47,048 bases of DNA from Deltaproteobacteria bacterium. GTDB taxonomy: Bacteria > JAMCPX01. The translations under genes were made by a program, and so were the position numbers. The notes under the pieces were generated by a model, which did not search any database, had not been told where the DNA came from, and saw only the letters and a program-made list of their open reading frames with translations. Where the stretch lies: assembly GCA_023382265.1 (NCBI GenBank), contig JAMCPX010000026.1, positions 1 to 47,048 on the forward strand, read 5' to 3'. Below, piece by piece: positions 35,622 to 45,144 of this stretch (position 1 is the first letter of the stretch; the number at the start of each line of letters is the position of its first letter).

Positions 35622-38600
35622 TTAATGTAGTATAAGCTTTTTTATCTGCTTATCCCGGTTGTTTGATACAAATAAATTCCCTTGCCCATCAAACGCAATA
35701 CCATAAGGGCTGTTAACATGTGCAAACGGCGTAACACCGCCTGTTGGACTAACAGTAAAAATCATACCTGCAAGTTGATCTGCAACATAAACTATGGATT
35801 GATTATCAAGTGTAATCCCTATTGGCATGCCAAATCCGGAGGCAAGAATACTTACCCCACTGCCCTGGACTACCTTTGCAATTTTGCCGTACGTACTGTT
35901 TGATGCATAGATATTGCCAGGTGATATAAATGATAAACCCATAGGACCGGATAGCCCTAAAGCAAAGGTAGAGACCAATCCTGAAGCAGTAACAGTTGAC
36001 ACTGTATTATTAAAATAATTCGCCACATAGAAAAGATAATTTAATGGATCAAAGACAATGCCTGTTGGTCCACTAAAGCCTGAAGCAAAGGTAGTCAAAT
36101 TATTATTTGCGTATTTTAATATTCTACCGTTAGAAAGATCGGAAAGGAAAATATTCACTGAATTATCAAACACAAACCATGTAGGAGACGTGATGTTGGT
36201 TGCAAACAGGCTGATAGAGTTTGTAGTATCATCTACCCGGTAGATCGCATTATTCGTAGCATCAGCAAAATATATATTCCCGGATGGACTTCTTGCTAAA
36301 CCGCGTGGGTCGCTTATAAATTGATGTGTATATTCAGAAACCTGCTGTTCAATTCTGTAGATGTCATAGCCTGCTGAACATGCATTACTGCAAGTCCACC
36401 ATGTGTGTCCGAGATAAATGACTCCTGCAGGGCTTATTCCTACAACAGAGCCTGTTACTGACGATGCAATGGGTTGTTTAATATTATATTGAGGAACAGC
36501 ATAGAGTGTATGAGTCCCAATATCAAGAGCGTATATAGTACCATTTGAATCACATTTCAGATCAAAAACATTATTAAACCCAGCCACATAAAAACCAGCT
36601 GCATTGTTAGACAGGTCATACCAATTTATAGATGTGCCTATTATACTGTTAAGTCCATAGAGCCTGTGATCAGTGCATATAGTAATCTTGCCCGCAATTC
36701 CTGCATTATGGGCAAGAGATGTCAAAACACCATTGTCATTTATATCAGTTGTTAATCTATAAATATCTCCTATGACCCCGATTGTTGAGCTTGTAACAGA
36801 ATTCACATAAAGTTCTTTATTTGTATTATCATATACAATCCCGCCAGGTGCACAGGTATATCCACTGCCATTGCATGATAATGTTGCAAAAGTAATAATA
36901 ATGCCACTGTTTGCCTTTTTATATATCTGAGGGGCATTATCCCATCTTGTAATATATGTATTGCCTGTAATATCAAATGCCATTTGAAAAGGTTGAAAAG
37001 CAAAATCAGTTACTGCATTAGAAGTTATAAGTTCACCTCCATAATAGCTGTTGGGATAGCAAGCATAATCCCATGCATACAACTGGGAAAGGACACCATT
37101 TTCAGGAGAAAATAAATCATTTAATTGGTAAAGATTAATGGAGGGTGCGACTCCCCAATCACAGCTATAAAGATATAAAGAAGCATTACTGCCTTTCAAA
37201 ACAGGCGTGAATTGAGGTGAAACCTTATAGATATTATTATTGTTCATGCTTGATACATAGATGCTGTTATTAGATATAGCAATTGCCCTTGCATGGATTA
37301 TCCCGAAAGCGTCTCCAGTTACATAAGGATGCTCATAAGTTGTGTTTACCCTTTGCACGAATAACCCATCACTTAAAGCGGTGTCAACAGCAAAGATAAT
37401 TTCAGCATTCCCGTTAGATACAATTCCATAAGGCGATTGTATATTGAGATATGGAATCGCATATCCAGTATTGTCAATTTTATATATCTTATCGGTCAGA
37501 GGATCCGTCACATATAGATACGGGTATACAAAAGAGAGCCCATAAGGATGGGATACACCTATGGAGAATACAGAAATTGTTCCATTTAGATCTATCTTCG
37601 ATATGATACCGCTGCCATAATTTGCCACATACATATTGCCTGCATTATCATAAGTAATACCAGTAGGCTGACTAAAACCTGAGGCGTATGTATATGCAGT
37701 TACTGTTGCACCAAGAGTTATCTTTTGTATTGTTCCATCGCCTTCACACGCGACATAAAGGATTGATGGTGAGTTATAATACAAACCCATCGGCTTGCTC
37801 AGACCTTTATAAATGGTCGTCTGGGTAATCCCTCCAGGCAGTACTTGTATGATTGTACCATCCGTGTAATTCGCAACATATATATTCTCATTTTTGTCCA
37901 TTGCAAGCCCTGTTGGCTGATTTATGGAGTAAAATGCCTTTGTTACAGTAAATCCGTAGCCTGCAGATAAAATATTACTAACACTAACAACCGCATCACC
38001 TTTTATTGCTCTGTCATGCACAACCGTCTTTATAACCGTATCAGACCAGCTTAAAGCAGCCGCGGTTATCCCTGATAATGTAATAGTGCTTGTTCCTTGT
38101 GTAGACCCGAATAAATTACCATTTATCGTTACAACATCACCCCTTTCTAATGTATCAGGGGTTAAACTATTTATAGATGGATGTACTGTTAAGGTTACGC
38201 CGTTACTTGCTGCGTTATTAATAAATACATTGGCCTGCCCGGTAGAAACATGAGAGATATTACCAATAACAGCATTAATCTGATGAGCAGACCATGAACT
38301 AACAGGCAGGTTTGTTCCGGCATAGCTTATTATCCCGCTGCCTTGCGTATCACCAAACCCTGTCCCCTGTATGGTAATTATATCATTAAGAACACAGTCA
38401 CTCTTGCTTGTACCGCTTATAAAAGGCAGTACTGTAAAATCCACACTATTCGAGGTATGGCCCAAAGCAGAGATTGATACCTTTGTAATCCCTGCTGTCA
38501 TATCAGGCACCACAGCGCTGATGGATGTATCCGACCATGATTGTATAGAAGCGATTGTATTATCAAACATAACTGTATCGGATCCGGGGCCAAACCCTGT

Positions 38601-38798
38601 TCCTGTAATAGTTATAATAGCATTTGCATAAGCATTAGCGGGTTGAATCCCTGCTATCACAATATGATTGTCCGTAGTAGTATCATTGTTACTATTGTTG
38701 GTTTGGTTAGCCGGATGCGTGCTGGATGTTTTTGAACAACCCATAAATGCGATAGATATACCCAAAAGCACTGTAAAGATAATTTTTACTTTATCCAT
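35622..38798 (-). CDS. Large lipoprotein with three IPT/TIG domains and NHL-like beta-propellers
   Basis: I start it at the ATG at 38798, with AAGGAGGAAA just before it; an upstream in-frame ATG would put the signal sequence too deep. The 1058-aa product has a lipobox (AFMGC, Cys21) and a Ser/Thr/Asn-rich linker. Three IPT/TIG Ig-like domains follow (about 40-120, 120-200 and 200-280), each with an ITGTGFG- or INGNLFG-type turn. From about 285 to the end are NHL/SMP-30-like blades of the form PxGLxxD...YVANY...I. They form two groups (about 290-520 and 840-1058) around a less regular middle part. No enzyme residues are evident. It is probably a surface or periplasmic recognition protein, co-transcribed with the kelch lipoprotein. 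Confidence 0.86.
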   Translation of the reverse strand: MDKVKIIFTVLLGISIAFMGCSKTSSTHPANQTNNSNNDTTTDNHIVIAGIQPANAYANAIITITGTGFGPGSDTVMFDNTIASIQSWSDTSISAVVPDMTAGITKVSISALGHTSNSVDFTVLPFISGTSKSDCVLNDIITIQGTGFGDTQGSGIISYAGTNLPVSSWSAHQINAVIGNISHVSTGQANVFINNAASNGVTLTVHPSINSLTPDTLERGDVVTINGNLFGSTQGTSTITLSGITAAALSWSDTVIKTVVHDRAIKGDAVVSVSNILSAGYGFTVTKAFYSINQPTGLAMDKNENIYVANYTDGTIIQVLPGGITQTTIYKGLSKPMGLYYNSPSILYVACEGDGTIQKITLGATVTAYTYASGFSQPTGITYDNAGNMYVANYGSGIISKIDLNGTISVFSIGVSHPYGLSFVYPYLYVTDPLTDKIYKIDNTGYAIPYLNIQSPYGIVSNGNAEIIFAVDTALSDGLFVQRVNTTYEHPYVTGDAFGIIHARAIAISNNSIYVSSMNNNNIYKVSPQFTPVLKGSNASLYLYSCDWGVAPSINLYQLNDLFSPENGVLSQLYAWDYACYPNSYYGGELITSNAVTDFAFQPFQMAFDITGNTYITRWDNAPQIYKKANSGIIITFATLSCNGSGYTCAPGGIVYDNTNKELYVNSVTSSTIGVIGDIYRLTTDINDNGVLTSLAHNAGIAGKITICTDHRLYGLNSIIGTSINWYDLSNNAAGFYVAGFNNVFDLKCDSNGTIYALDIGTHTLYAVPQYNIKQPIASSVTGSVVGISPAGVIYLGHTWWTCSNACSAGYDIYRIEQQVSEYTHQFISDPRGLARSPSGNIYFADATNNAIYRVDDTTNSISLFATNITSPTWFVFDNSVNIFLSDLSNGRILKYANNNLTTFASGFSGPTGIVFDPLNYLFYVANYFNNTVSTVTASGLVSTFALGLSGPMGLSFISPGNIYASNSTYGKIAKVVQGSGVSILASGFGMPIGITLDNQSIVYVADQLAGMIFTVSPTGGVTPFAHVNSPYGIAFDGQGNLFVSNNRDKQIKKLILH

Positions 38799-38973
38799 AT
38801 TTTCCTCCTTAATACGATTAATATGCGTCATTGTATGAGATTGTCAAGTGTTTTTTTATATTGTGGCGTTTGCTTCTTATAGATCAAAAAAAAGGATTAA
38901 ATCGTAAATATGCGATACAATCTCTTTTTATCCTTTACTATAATGCTGAACAAGTGTATCAATCATATAAAAT

Positions 38974-39966
38974 ATGAAATTTATCGATACTGCAGAAATA
39001 TTTGTTAAAGCAGGTAATGGGGGCAATGGATGTGTGGGCTTCAGGCGGGAAAAGTATGTTCCAAAAGGCGGGCCTGATGGCGGAGATGGAGGAGATGGCG
39101 GACATGTTATAATACAAAGTTCTTTACGTATGTTTACGCTTATCGATTTTAGGTTCATCAGTCATTATCACGCAAAGAATGGCGGGCACGGTAAAGGCAA
39201 AAATATGCATGGTAAGAATGGGGCTGATCTTATCATTGAAGTTCCGGTTGGTACGGAGATCTATGATACGGCGACTGGAGAGCTCATAGGAGATCTTACA
39301 AAACCGCAGCAGCGGATTGTCATTGCATGGGGAGGTAAAGGCGGTAAGGGAAATACCAGATTTGTTAGTCCAACCCATCAACAGCCGCTTGAATTTGAGC
39401 ATGGAAAACATGGTGAAGAAAAACGCATAAGATTAGAACTGAAACTGCTTGCCGATGTTGGGCTGGTAGGATTACCCAATGCAGGCAAGTCAAGTTTCCT
39501 AAAAAAGGTATCAAAGGCAAGCCCAAAAGTTGCAGATTATCCGTTTACAACTATAAATCCCGTACTCGGGGTTGTTTTCTATAAAAGCGATAAGAGTTTT
39601 ACAATAGCCGACATTCCCGGATTGATAGAAGGCGCGCATACCGGCAAAGGCATGGGTGATCAATTTTTAAAGCACATAGAGAGGACAAAATTACTTGTTC
39701 ACATAATCGATGGGACGAGAGACGATCCATACAATGATTTCAAGGTAATAAATGAAGAGCTTAACAACTATAATGCCCTGCTTAAAGAGAGAGAACAAAT
39801 TGTTGTGATTAATAAAATAGATATACCTGGGGTAAAGGCAATCCTCATGCAGTACGTTAAATTATTCGTGGATATAAATATTGTACTATATCCAATATCA
39901 TGCCTCACTGGAGAAGGCATTGATACGGTTTTAAATGAGATCGTACAAAGGATCTACAAAAATTAG
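38974..39966 (+). CDS. obgE: Obg-family GTPase
   Basis: Obg is an essential GTPase that acts in 50S ribosome assembly and stress control. The 330-aa protein has the glycine-rich Obg fold (residues 1-158; KAGNGGNGCVGFRREKYVPKG) and a GTPase domain. Motifs are the G1 motif GLPNAGKS at 166-173, DIPGLIEGA (G3), and NKID (G4). It lacks the C-terminal OCT domain seen in some homologues, which is common in short Obg proteins. It heads a run shared by many deltaproteobacteria: obgE-proB-proA-nadD-rsfS-rlmH. No clear Shine-Dalgarno sequence precedes its ATG. The divergent large lipoprotein gene starts 175 bp upstream. Confidence 0.97.
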   Translation: MKFIDTAEIFVKAGNGGNGCVGFRREKYVPKGGPDGGDGGDGGHVIIQSSLRMFTLIDFRFISHYHAKNGGHGKGKNMHGKNGADLIIEVPVGTEIYDTATGELIGDLTKPQQRIVIAWGGKGGKGNTRFVSPTHQQPLEFEHGKHGEEKRIRLELKLLADVGLVGLPNAGKSSFLKKVSKASPKVADYPFTTINPVLGVVFYKSDKSFTIADIPGLIEGAHTGKGMGDQFLKHIERTKLLVHIIDGTRDDPYNDFKVINEELNNYNALLKEREQIVVINKIDIPGVKAILMQYVKLFVDINIVLYPISCLTGEGIDTVLNEIVQRIYKN

Positions 39967-39970
39967 ATTT

Positions 39971-41065
39971 ATGGAAAACATTGTAATAAAAATAGGCAGC
40001 TCTGTATTAACGGTGGATAATGGGAGCCCCGATCATAATAGATTCAAAGAAATTTGTAATGATGTATCTCACATCATAGATGAAGGATACATGGTTGTGC
40101 TGGTGTCTTCCGGTGCAATTGCTTACGGCAGGGCTATTGCCGGGAATAAATTAAAATCATTAAGCCTGCCTGAAAAACAGGTGCTTTCAAGTATTGGTCA
40201 GCCTATGTTGATTCATACGTATATGACAAATTTCAAACCCCACAATAAGATTGTGTCCCAGATCCTGTTAACACACGAAGATTTCCTCGACAGAACAAGG
40301 TATTTGAATGCAAGACGCTCTATTGAGCTTATGCTTAAGCATGGATTTATCCCTATCATTAATGAAAACGATGCAATCGCTGTTGATGAAATAAAGGTTG
40401 GGGATAATGATACGCTTTCTGCAATGGTTAGTGTGATGGTGAATGCAGAAAGGCTTATAATACTTAGTAATATAGATGCAATCTATGATAGGGATCCAAA
40501 CAGGTATAAAGATGCAAAGCCTGTTAAAGAAATCATGGATATCGGTCAATATCACATTACCGATGAGGGTAAAAGTAAATACGGCGTTGGTGGAATAAAA
40601 ACAAAAATAGAAGCTGCAAGATTGCTCTCAAGGCTTGGGATATACACAACCATAGCGGATGGAAGAGTCAAGAATATTATCACAAGGCTGATGAATGGTG
40701 AAAAATTGGGAACGACCGTTTTACCGTCATCCAAAAAGATTGAAGCGAAAAGAAAATGGATCAGTCTCCTTATGAAATCATCAGGTTCAATTGTTATAGA
40801 TAACGGTGCTGTCTCTGCTGTATTAAAAAAGAAAAGTCTTCTTGCCGCCGGGATCGTTTCCGTATCCGGGGCATTTAAACAGGGCGAGGTCGTTAGTATA
40901 ATGGATACCGGAGCCAATCAAATCGGGAAAGGCATAACAAACTACTCGGTAACAGATATTGAAAAGATAAAAGGGAAGAAATCGTTGCAGATCAATAGCT
41001 CACTCGGCTATAAAAAGGGCGATGAGATTATACACCGTGATAATCTTGTTATCATAGAGGAGTAA
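39971..41065 (+). CDS. proB: Glutamate 5-kinase with C-terminal PUA domain
   Basis: ProB phosphorylates glutamate to gamma-glutamyl phosphate, the first step to proline. I use the ATG at 39971, four bases after the obgE stop; the longer upstream frame overlaps obgE without support. The 364-aa protein has the amino-acid kinase domain with IKIGSSVLT near the start, [12 protein letters not shown], and [19 protein letters not shown], followed by the [14 protein letters not shown] segment. The last 90 residues form a PUA domain ([18 protein letters not shown]). ProA follows 5 bases after the stop. Confidence 0.96.
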   Translation: MENIVIKIGSSVLTVDNGSPDHNRFKEICNDVSHIIDEGYMVVLVSSGAIAYGRAIAGNKLKSLSLPEKQVLSSIGQPMLIHTYMTNFKPHNKIVSQILLTHEDFLDRTRYLNARRSIELMLKHGFIPIINENDAIAVDEIKVGDNDTLSAMVSVMVNAERLIILSNIDAIYDRDPNRYKDAKPVKEIMDIGQYHITDEGKSKYGVGGIKTKIEAARLLSRLGIYTTIADGRVKNIITRLMNGEKLGTTVLPSSKKIEAKRKWISLLMKSSGSIVIDNGAVSAVLKKKSLLAAGIVSVSGAFKQGEVVSIMDTGANQIGKGITNYSVTDIEKIKGKKSLQINSSLGYKKGDEIIHRDNLVIIEE

Positions 41066-41070
41066 ATTAT

Positions 41071-42324
41071 ATGAACAAAGAAGACGTTTTAAATACCTCA
41101 AAACAGGCACGGCAGGCTGCATTAGAACTAAGCACTACCGGTACATCAAAAAAGGATAAAGCGCTTGAACTTATGTCCGAAGGATTAATTAAATACAAAG
41201 CCTTTATATTTGAAGGGAACGTAGAAGATTTAAAAAATGCAAAAGAACAAGGGTTACCGGGTGCCTTTGTAGATAGATTGACGATAACGGAAAAGACAAT
41301 AAAAGCGATGGCAGACGGCATACTCGAAGTTAAAGCGCTGAAAGACCCCATAGGTGAGATAACAAAGTCATGGACCAGGCCTAATGGACTTTTCGTAGGA
41401 AAAATGCGGATTCCCCTCGGCGTTATACTGATGATTTATGAGTCAAGACCGAATGTTACCGCAGATGCATCGGCATTATGCATTAAATCAGGGAATACCG
41501 TTATCCTGAAAGGCGGTTCTGAAGCGATTCATACAAATAGAGCAATAGTTAAAATACTTACATCAGCATTGAATGATTCAGGCTTGCCTGGAGATGCTAT
41601 CCAATTTATTGATACAGCAGACAGAGATGTATTGTATGAATTTCTTGTACAAGAAGATTTCATCGATCTTGTTATCCCCAGGGGCGGTGAGTCATTGATA
41701 AGGTCCGTTGCAGAGCATTCACGCATCCCAGTTCTAAAACACTATAAAGGTATATGTCATGTTTTCGTTGATCAAAGTGCGGATATCGATATGGCTAAAT
41801 CGATCTGTTTTAATGCAAAGGTGCAAAGGCCTGGCGTTTGTAATGCAATGGAAACACTTCTTGTTCATAAAGATGCAGCGCGGGTATTCCTGCCCGGCAT
41901 GATCAATATGTATAAAAAAGCACAGGTTGAGATTAGAGGATGTGAGAGAACAAGGGAAATCATAAAAGACATCAATGCCGCTGCAGAAGAAGATTGGCAT
42001 ACCGAGTACCTTGATCTGATCCTTTCTGTAAAGGTTGTGGATTCTCTGGATCAGGCAATAGCACACATTAATCATTATGGCTCACATCATACGGATTCCA
42101 TAATTACGAATAATTTGAACAGTTCCACGAGATTTTTAAGAGAGGTTGATTCTTCTACGGTATTTGTAAACGCATCAACAAGATTCAGCGATGGATTCCA
42201 GCTTGGTCTTGGCGCTGAGATAGGGATATCTACATCAAAGATACATGCGTTTGGTCCAATGGGATTAGAAGAACTCACATCTCAAAAGTTTGTCATACTT
42301 GGGAATGGTCAGATAAGGGAGTAA
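41071..42324 (+). CDS. proA: Gamma-glutamyl phosphate reductase
   Basis: ProA reduces gamma-glutamyl phosphate with NADPH to glutamate semialdehyde, which cyclises on the way to proline. The 417-aa protein is full length. The nucleotide-binding start [27 protein letters not shown], and the catalytic Cys257 in [13 protein letters not shown] match the family. The C-terminal motifs [25 protein letters not shown] and [11 protein letters not shown] are clear. It is directly after proB (5 bp) and before nadD (2 bp). A proC gene is not in the window. Confidence 0.97.
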   Translation: MNKEDVLNTSKQARQAALELSTTGTSKKDKALELMSEGLIKYKAFIFEGNVEDLKNAKEQGLPGAFVDRLTITEKTIKAMADGILEVKALKDPIGEITKSWTRPNGLFVGKMRIPLGVILMIYESRPNVTADASALCIKSGNTVILKGGSEAIHTNRAIVKILTSALNDSGLPGDAIQFIDTADRDVLYEFLVQEDFIDLVIPRGGESLIRSVAEHSRIPVLKHYKGICHVFVDQSADIDMAKSICFNAKVQRPGVCNAMETLLVHKDAARVFLPGMINMYKKAQVEIRGCERTREIIKDINAAAEEDWHTEYLDLILSVKVVDSLDQAIAHINHYGSHHTDSIITNNLNSSTRFLREVDSSTVFVNASTRFSDGFQLGLGAEIGISTSKIHAFGPMGLEELTSQKFVILGNGQIRE

Positions 42325-42326
42325 AA

Positions 42327-42971
42327 TTGGTAGAACGCATAGGTGCATTCGGAGGAAGTTTTAATCCTGTCCATTTTGGGCATCTGAGAACCGCAGAAGA
42401 GATCAGGGCAAGGTTCTCATTGTCAAAAATACTCTTTATCCCTACTTATGAACCACCGCATAAGCAGACAGCAGCATTATCATACAACCATAGAAAATCA
42501 ATGACAGCTCTTGCAATTATGGGCAACCCTTTTTTTGTACTTGAAAATATAGAAGAAAAACTGCCTGTTCCTTCATATACCTATAGAACAATGCAGGCTC
42601 TTATAAAATTATATAGATCTGATGCGGAGTTTTATTTTATAATGGGCGAAGACGATTTCAGCAACATCAATACATGGCATTCCCCATCTTTACTATTTTC
42701 ACTATGTAATATCATTGTTGTAACAAGGCATAATAAAGAAAGGCTTCCGGCTGAACTTGTACCCGTTGATTTAAAAGATGAGTTCTGGTATAAAGAAAGT
42801 GAAAGAGTTCTAATGCATAAAGGAGGTAGAAAAGTTTACTTATTGCAAATACCCATACTTGATATTTCTTCAAGTAGAATCAGAGAACTTGTGCAGAAAA
42901 ACCAATCAATCAATTATCTTACCCCTGAGCTTGTAATCGATTATATAAAGAAGGAGAATTTGTATCATTAA
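42327..42971 (+). CDS. nadD: Nicotinate-nucleotide adenylyltransferase
   Basis: NadD adenylates nicotinic acid mononucleotide on the route to NAD. The 214-aa protein starts at a TTG (42327), two bases after the proA stop, with AAGGGAG upstream. The alternative would lose the start motif GAFGGSFNPVHFGH, whose H16 and H19 bind the phosphates. The ISSSRIRELV motif near residue 187 is the second nucleotide signature. Its stop TAA (42969-42971) overlaps the proposed non-AUG start of rsfS, so translation of both is coupled. Confidence 0.95.
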   Translation: MVERIGAFGGSFNPVHFGHLRTAEEIRARFSLSKILFIPTYEPPHKQTAALSYNHRKSMTALAIMGNPFFVLENIEEKLPVPSYTYRTMQALIKLYRSDAEFYFIMGEDDFSNINTWHSPSLLFSLCNIIVVTRHNKERLPAELVPVDLKDEFWYKESERVLMHKGGRKVYLLQIPILDISSSRIRELVQKNQSINYLTPELVIDYIKKENLYH

Positions 42972-43314
42972 CTCCGCTTCCAGAGATTTTATAAAACACA
43001 TAAACAAGCTTTTAAGAGATAAACTGGCATTAGACATTATCATAATTGATATGCATGCTCATCTCGCTATTGCAGACTATTTTATCATTTGTTCAGCACA
43101 ATCGGAGAGACAGGCTATTGCTATCTCAGAGCATGTGAGGGATGAACTTGCCAAGAATGGCATAAAACCTATCGGGATCGAAGGAGTACGATACGGAAGA
43201 TGGATAGTAATGGATTATAATGATGTTGTTCTTCATATCTTTCTTGAGCCTATAAGGCGGTTTTACGATCTCGAAAGCCTCTGGTCAGACACGGAACGGG
43301 CAGCCGTAGAATAA
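42967..43314 (+). CDS. rsfS: Ribosome silencing factor RsfS, probable non-AUG start
   Basis: RsfS binds L14 on the 50S subunit and blocks subunit joining in poor conditions. The first ATG in frame (43051) would give only 87 aa and remove the N-terminal helix that all family members have. Upstream codons from 42967 encode that part (NSASRDFIKHINKLLRDKLALDIIIIDM), in line with the family pattern, and bring the length to 115 aa. There is no ATG, GTG or TTG between the in-frame stop at 42946 and 43051. AAGGAG (42951-42956) lies 10 bases before ATT (42967) and 7 before ATC (42964), so one of these is the likely start; CTG at 43024 is a weaker alternative. The C-terminal IADYFIICSAQSERQ and EPIRRFYDLESLWSD motifs are clear. 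The gene lies between nadD and rlmH, as usual. Confidence 0.88.
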   Translation: MNSASRDFIKHINKLLRDKLALDIIIIDMHAHLAIADYFIICSAQSERQAIAISEHVRDELAKNGIKPIGIEGVRYGRWIVMDYNDVVLHIFLEPIRRFYDLESLWSDTERAAVE

Positions 43315-43316
43315 TA

Positions 43317-43781
43317 ATGCTTATAAATATTGTGCCGGTAGGGCTTCCAAAGGACGCGAGTATAAAAGAGCTCCTAAATAAATATACAAATAGGATAAAA
43401 CCATATACTGAGCTCAGGCTTTTGCATGTAAAACCTGAACCGGTAACAAAACAAAATTCTAAGGTAGTACTTTTAAAAGAATCAAAAAGGATCACGGATA
43501 TTATGGGTTTTGGATATAATATAGTTTTTGATAGCCATGGTGAGATGATGGATTCTGACGTGTTTGCAAATTTTATTAATAAGCATATAATGACAGGCAC
43601 AAAGACTTTAAATATGATCATTGGCGGACCAATAGGCATTGATAACGGTGTAAAGCAAAAAGCGGATAGACTTTTATCATTATCAAAAATGACATTGCCG
43701 CATGAGCTTGCTCTGATAATGATTGTAGAGCAGACCTACAGGGCTTTTGCTATTATAAATAGATTACCATATATTAAATAG
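43317..43781 (+). CDS. rlmH: 23S rRNA (pseudouridine-1915 N3) methyltransferase
   Basis: RlmH is a SPOUT methyltransferase that modifies pseudouridine 1915 in 23S rRNA. The 154-aa protein has the expected size. The knotted SAM site is visible as MIIGGPIGID (about 100-109), followed by LSLSKMTLPHELALIMIVEQTYRAFAIINRLPYIK. The family usually ends in a Tyr-His motif; here it reads Tyr-Ile. It follows rsfS by 2 bases, as in many genomes. No Shine-Dalgarno sequence is obvious, which fits coupling. Confidence 0.95.
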   Translation: MLINIVPVGLPKDASIKELLNKYTNRIKPYTELRLLHVKPEPVTKQNSKVVLLKESKRITDIMGFGYNIVFDSHGEMMDSDVFANFINKHIMTGTKTLNMIIGGPIGIDNGVKQKADRLLSLSKMTLPHELALIMIVEQTYRAFAIINRLPYIK

Positions 43782-43789
43782 GAGACAGC

Positions 43790-45136
43790 ATGTATCAAGC
43801 GATGATTTTTTTGTTAGTTGTAATACTTTTTTTGTTCGGGTATCTATCTTTATTTAATTCAAAAGAGATAGTACTTTTTCTCTCAAAAAACACATCAATT
43901 AATACTACAGCCTCTGCTATTGTCATAGCATCGTTTATTCTTGGCATGTTTTTTATGGCAGCCGTAAGTCTCGTCAGGGAAGCTGGCAGGCTCTACAGGG
44001 AATGGCAGCATAAGGGACAGATAAATAAAGAAAGCATAAGTGCATCGCTTGTAGAGAAAGGCAATGTTGAGATATTACGAGGCAGCATAGAAAGGGCTAA
44101 GTCATTTTATATGGATGCAATCTCAAAGAGCCCTGCCAACATAACAGCCCATATAAAGCTTTCAGAGGCATACACGCTTTCAAAAGATAATCAGAACGCT
44201 TTAAAGCTGTTATTAAAGGTAAAATATCAGGATCCGGAGAATATTCAACTCCTGAATAGCCTGTATAATTTGTATACGGTTTTAAATGATACAACAAGCA
44301 TGATAGATACCGCAAAAAAACTCGTTAGCATAGATGAGGATAATACGAGATTCTTATCTATGCTCAGGAACGCATACATTGCCTCTGCTAAGGTAGAAGA
44401 AAGCTATAGAACACAGAAAATCATAATGAGGCTTATGAAAGGTACAGATGCATATACAGGAGAGAGAATAAAACTCGGGGAACTTAAATATGATTATGCA
44501 ATGATGATATATAAAAACGGCGATGCAGATCTTGCAATAAAAAAACTCGGAGATGTGAAAAGACTAAACACCCTGTTCTCACCTGCTTATGTCTCAATCG
44601 GTGATATATATATAAATACCAAAAATGATTTAGAAAAAGCTATAGATGAATGGAAGAGCGGATACTCCGAAACTCATGATGTAATCTTTCTTATTAAGAT
44701 GGAAGACGTTTTTTTGAAGCATGATAACCCCTATGAAATCTTAAGGATATACAGAAAGATACTATCAGAGGAGCCGGAGGATAACCTTGCACGAATACTC
44801 TTTTTGAAACTGGTTTTGAGGCTTGAAATGGTAGATGAAGCAAATGAACAGCTTGCATACCTTGACAACAAATGGATACACATACCATCTACGGAAATCA
44901 TGATGGCAGAATTGATGTCCAAAAAAGGGGATTATGAATCTGCATTTAAGAAATTAATGATGCTGCATAGTAAGGAGAACCATATAAATTTCCCCTATGT
45001 ATGTTCTATGTGCGGATATGAAAACTTTACATGGAGTGCAAAGTGTCCATCATGTAATGCACCGGGTACAATGTATTTAAAAACTGCCGAGGAACTAAAA
45101 TCTATAAAGATTAATACTCCCAAGATTCTTACATAG
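43790..45136 (+). CDS. LapA-LapB-like membrane TPR protein with rubredoxin-type zinc ribbon
   Basis: The 448-aa protein combines two parts that are separate genes in E. coli. Residues 1-70 have two membrane helices (about 3-22 and 40-62) around a short polar loop, like LapA (DUF1049). Residues 90-395 are TPR helices (for example SKSPANITAHIKLSEAYTLSKDNQNALKLLLK). The C-terminus has a four-Cys zinc ribbon, C405, C408, C419 and C422, in the same position as the rubredoxin-type domain of LapB (YciM). LapB controls the stability of LpxC and so lipopolysaccharide synthesis. GGAG precedes the ATG. The function is inferred from domain order only. Confidence 0.85.
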   Translation: MYQAMIFLLVVILFLFGYLSLFNSKEIVLFLSKNTSINTTASAIVIASFILGMFFMAAVSLVREAGRLYREWQHKGQINKESISASLVEKGNVEILRGSIERAKSFYMDAISKSPANITAHIKLSEAYTLSKDNQNALKLLLKVKYQDPENIQLLNSLYNLYTVLNDTTSMIDTAKKLVSIDEDNTRFLSMLRNAYIASAKVEESYRTQKIIMRLMKGTDAYTGERIKLGELKYDYAMMIYKNGDADLAIKKLGDVKRLNTLFSPAYVSIGDIYINTKNDLEKAIDEWKSGYSETHDVIFLIKMEDVFLKHDNPYEILRIYRKILSEEPEDNLARILFLKLVLRLEMVDEANEQLAYLDNKWIHIPSTEIMMAELMSKKGDYESAFKKLMMLHSKENHINFPYVCSMCGYENFTWSAKCPSCNAPGTMYLKTAEELKSIKINTPKILT

Positions 45137-45144
45137 ATGTAAAC

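Noticed and set aside
35622-38831. Giant cell-surface toxin or RHS protein
   Set aside because: The repeats are NHL/TIG type; no RHS core, toxin tip or immunity gene is visible.
38891-38936. Hairpin AAAGGAT...ATCCTTT before obgE as a terminator
   Set aside because: No gene ends here, as both flanking genes start in this spacer, and the loop is long; at most it could be an operator.
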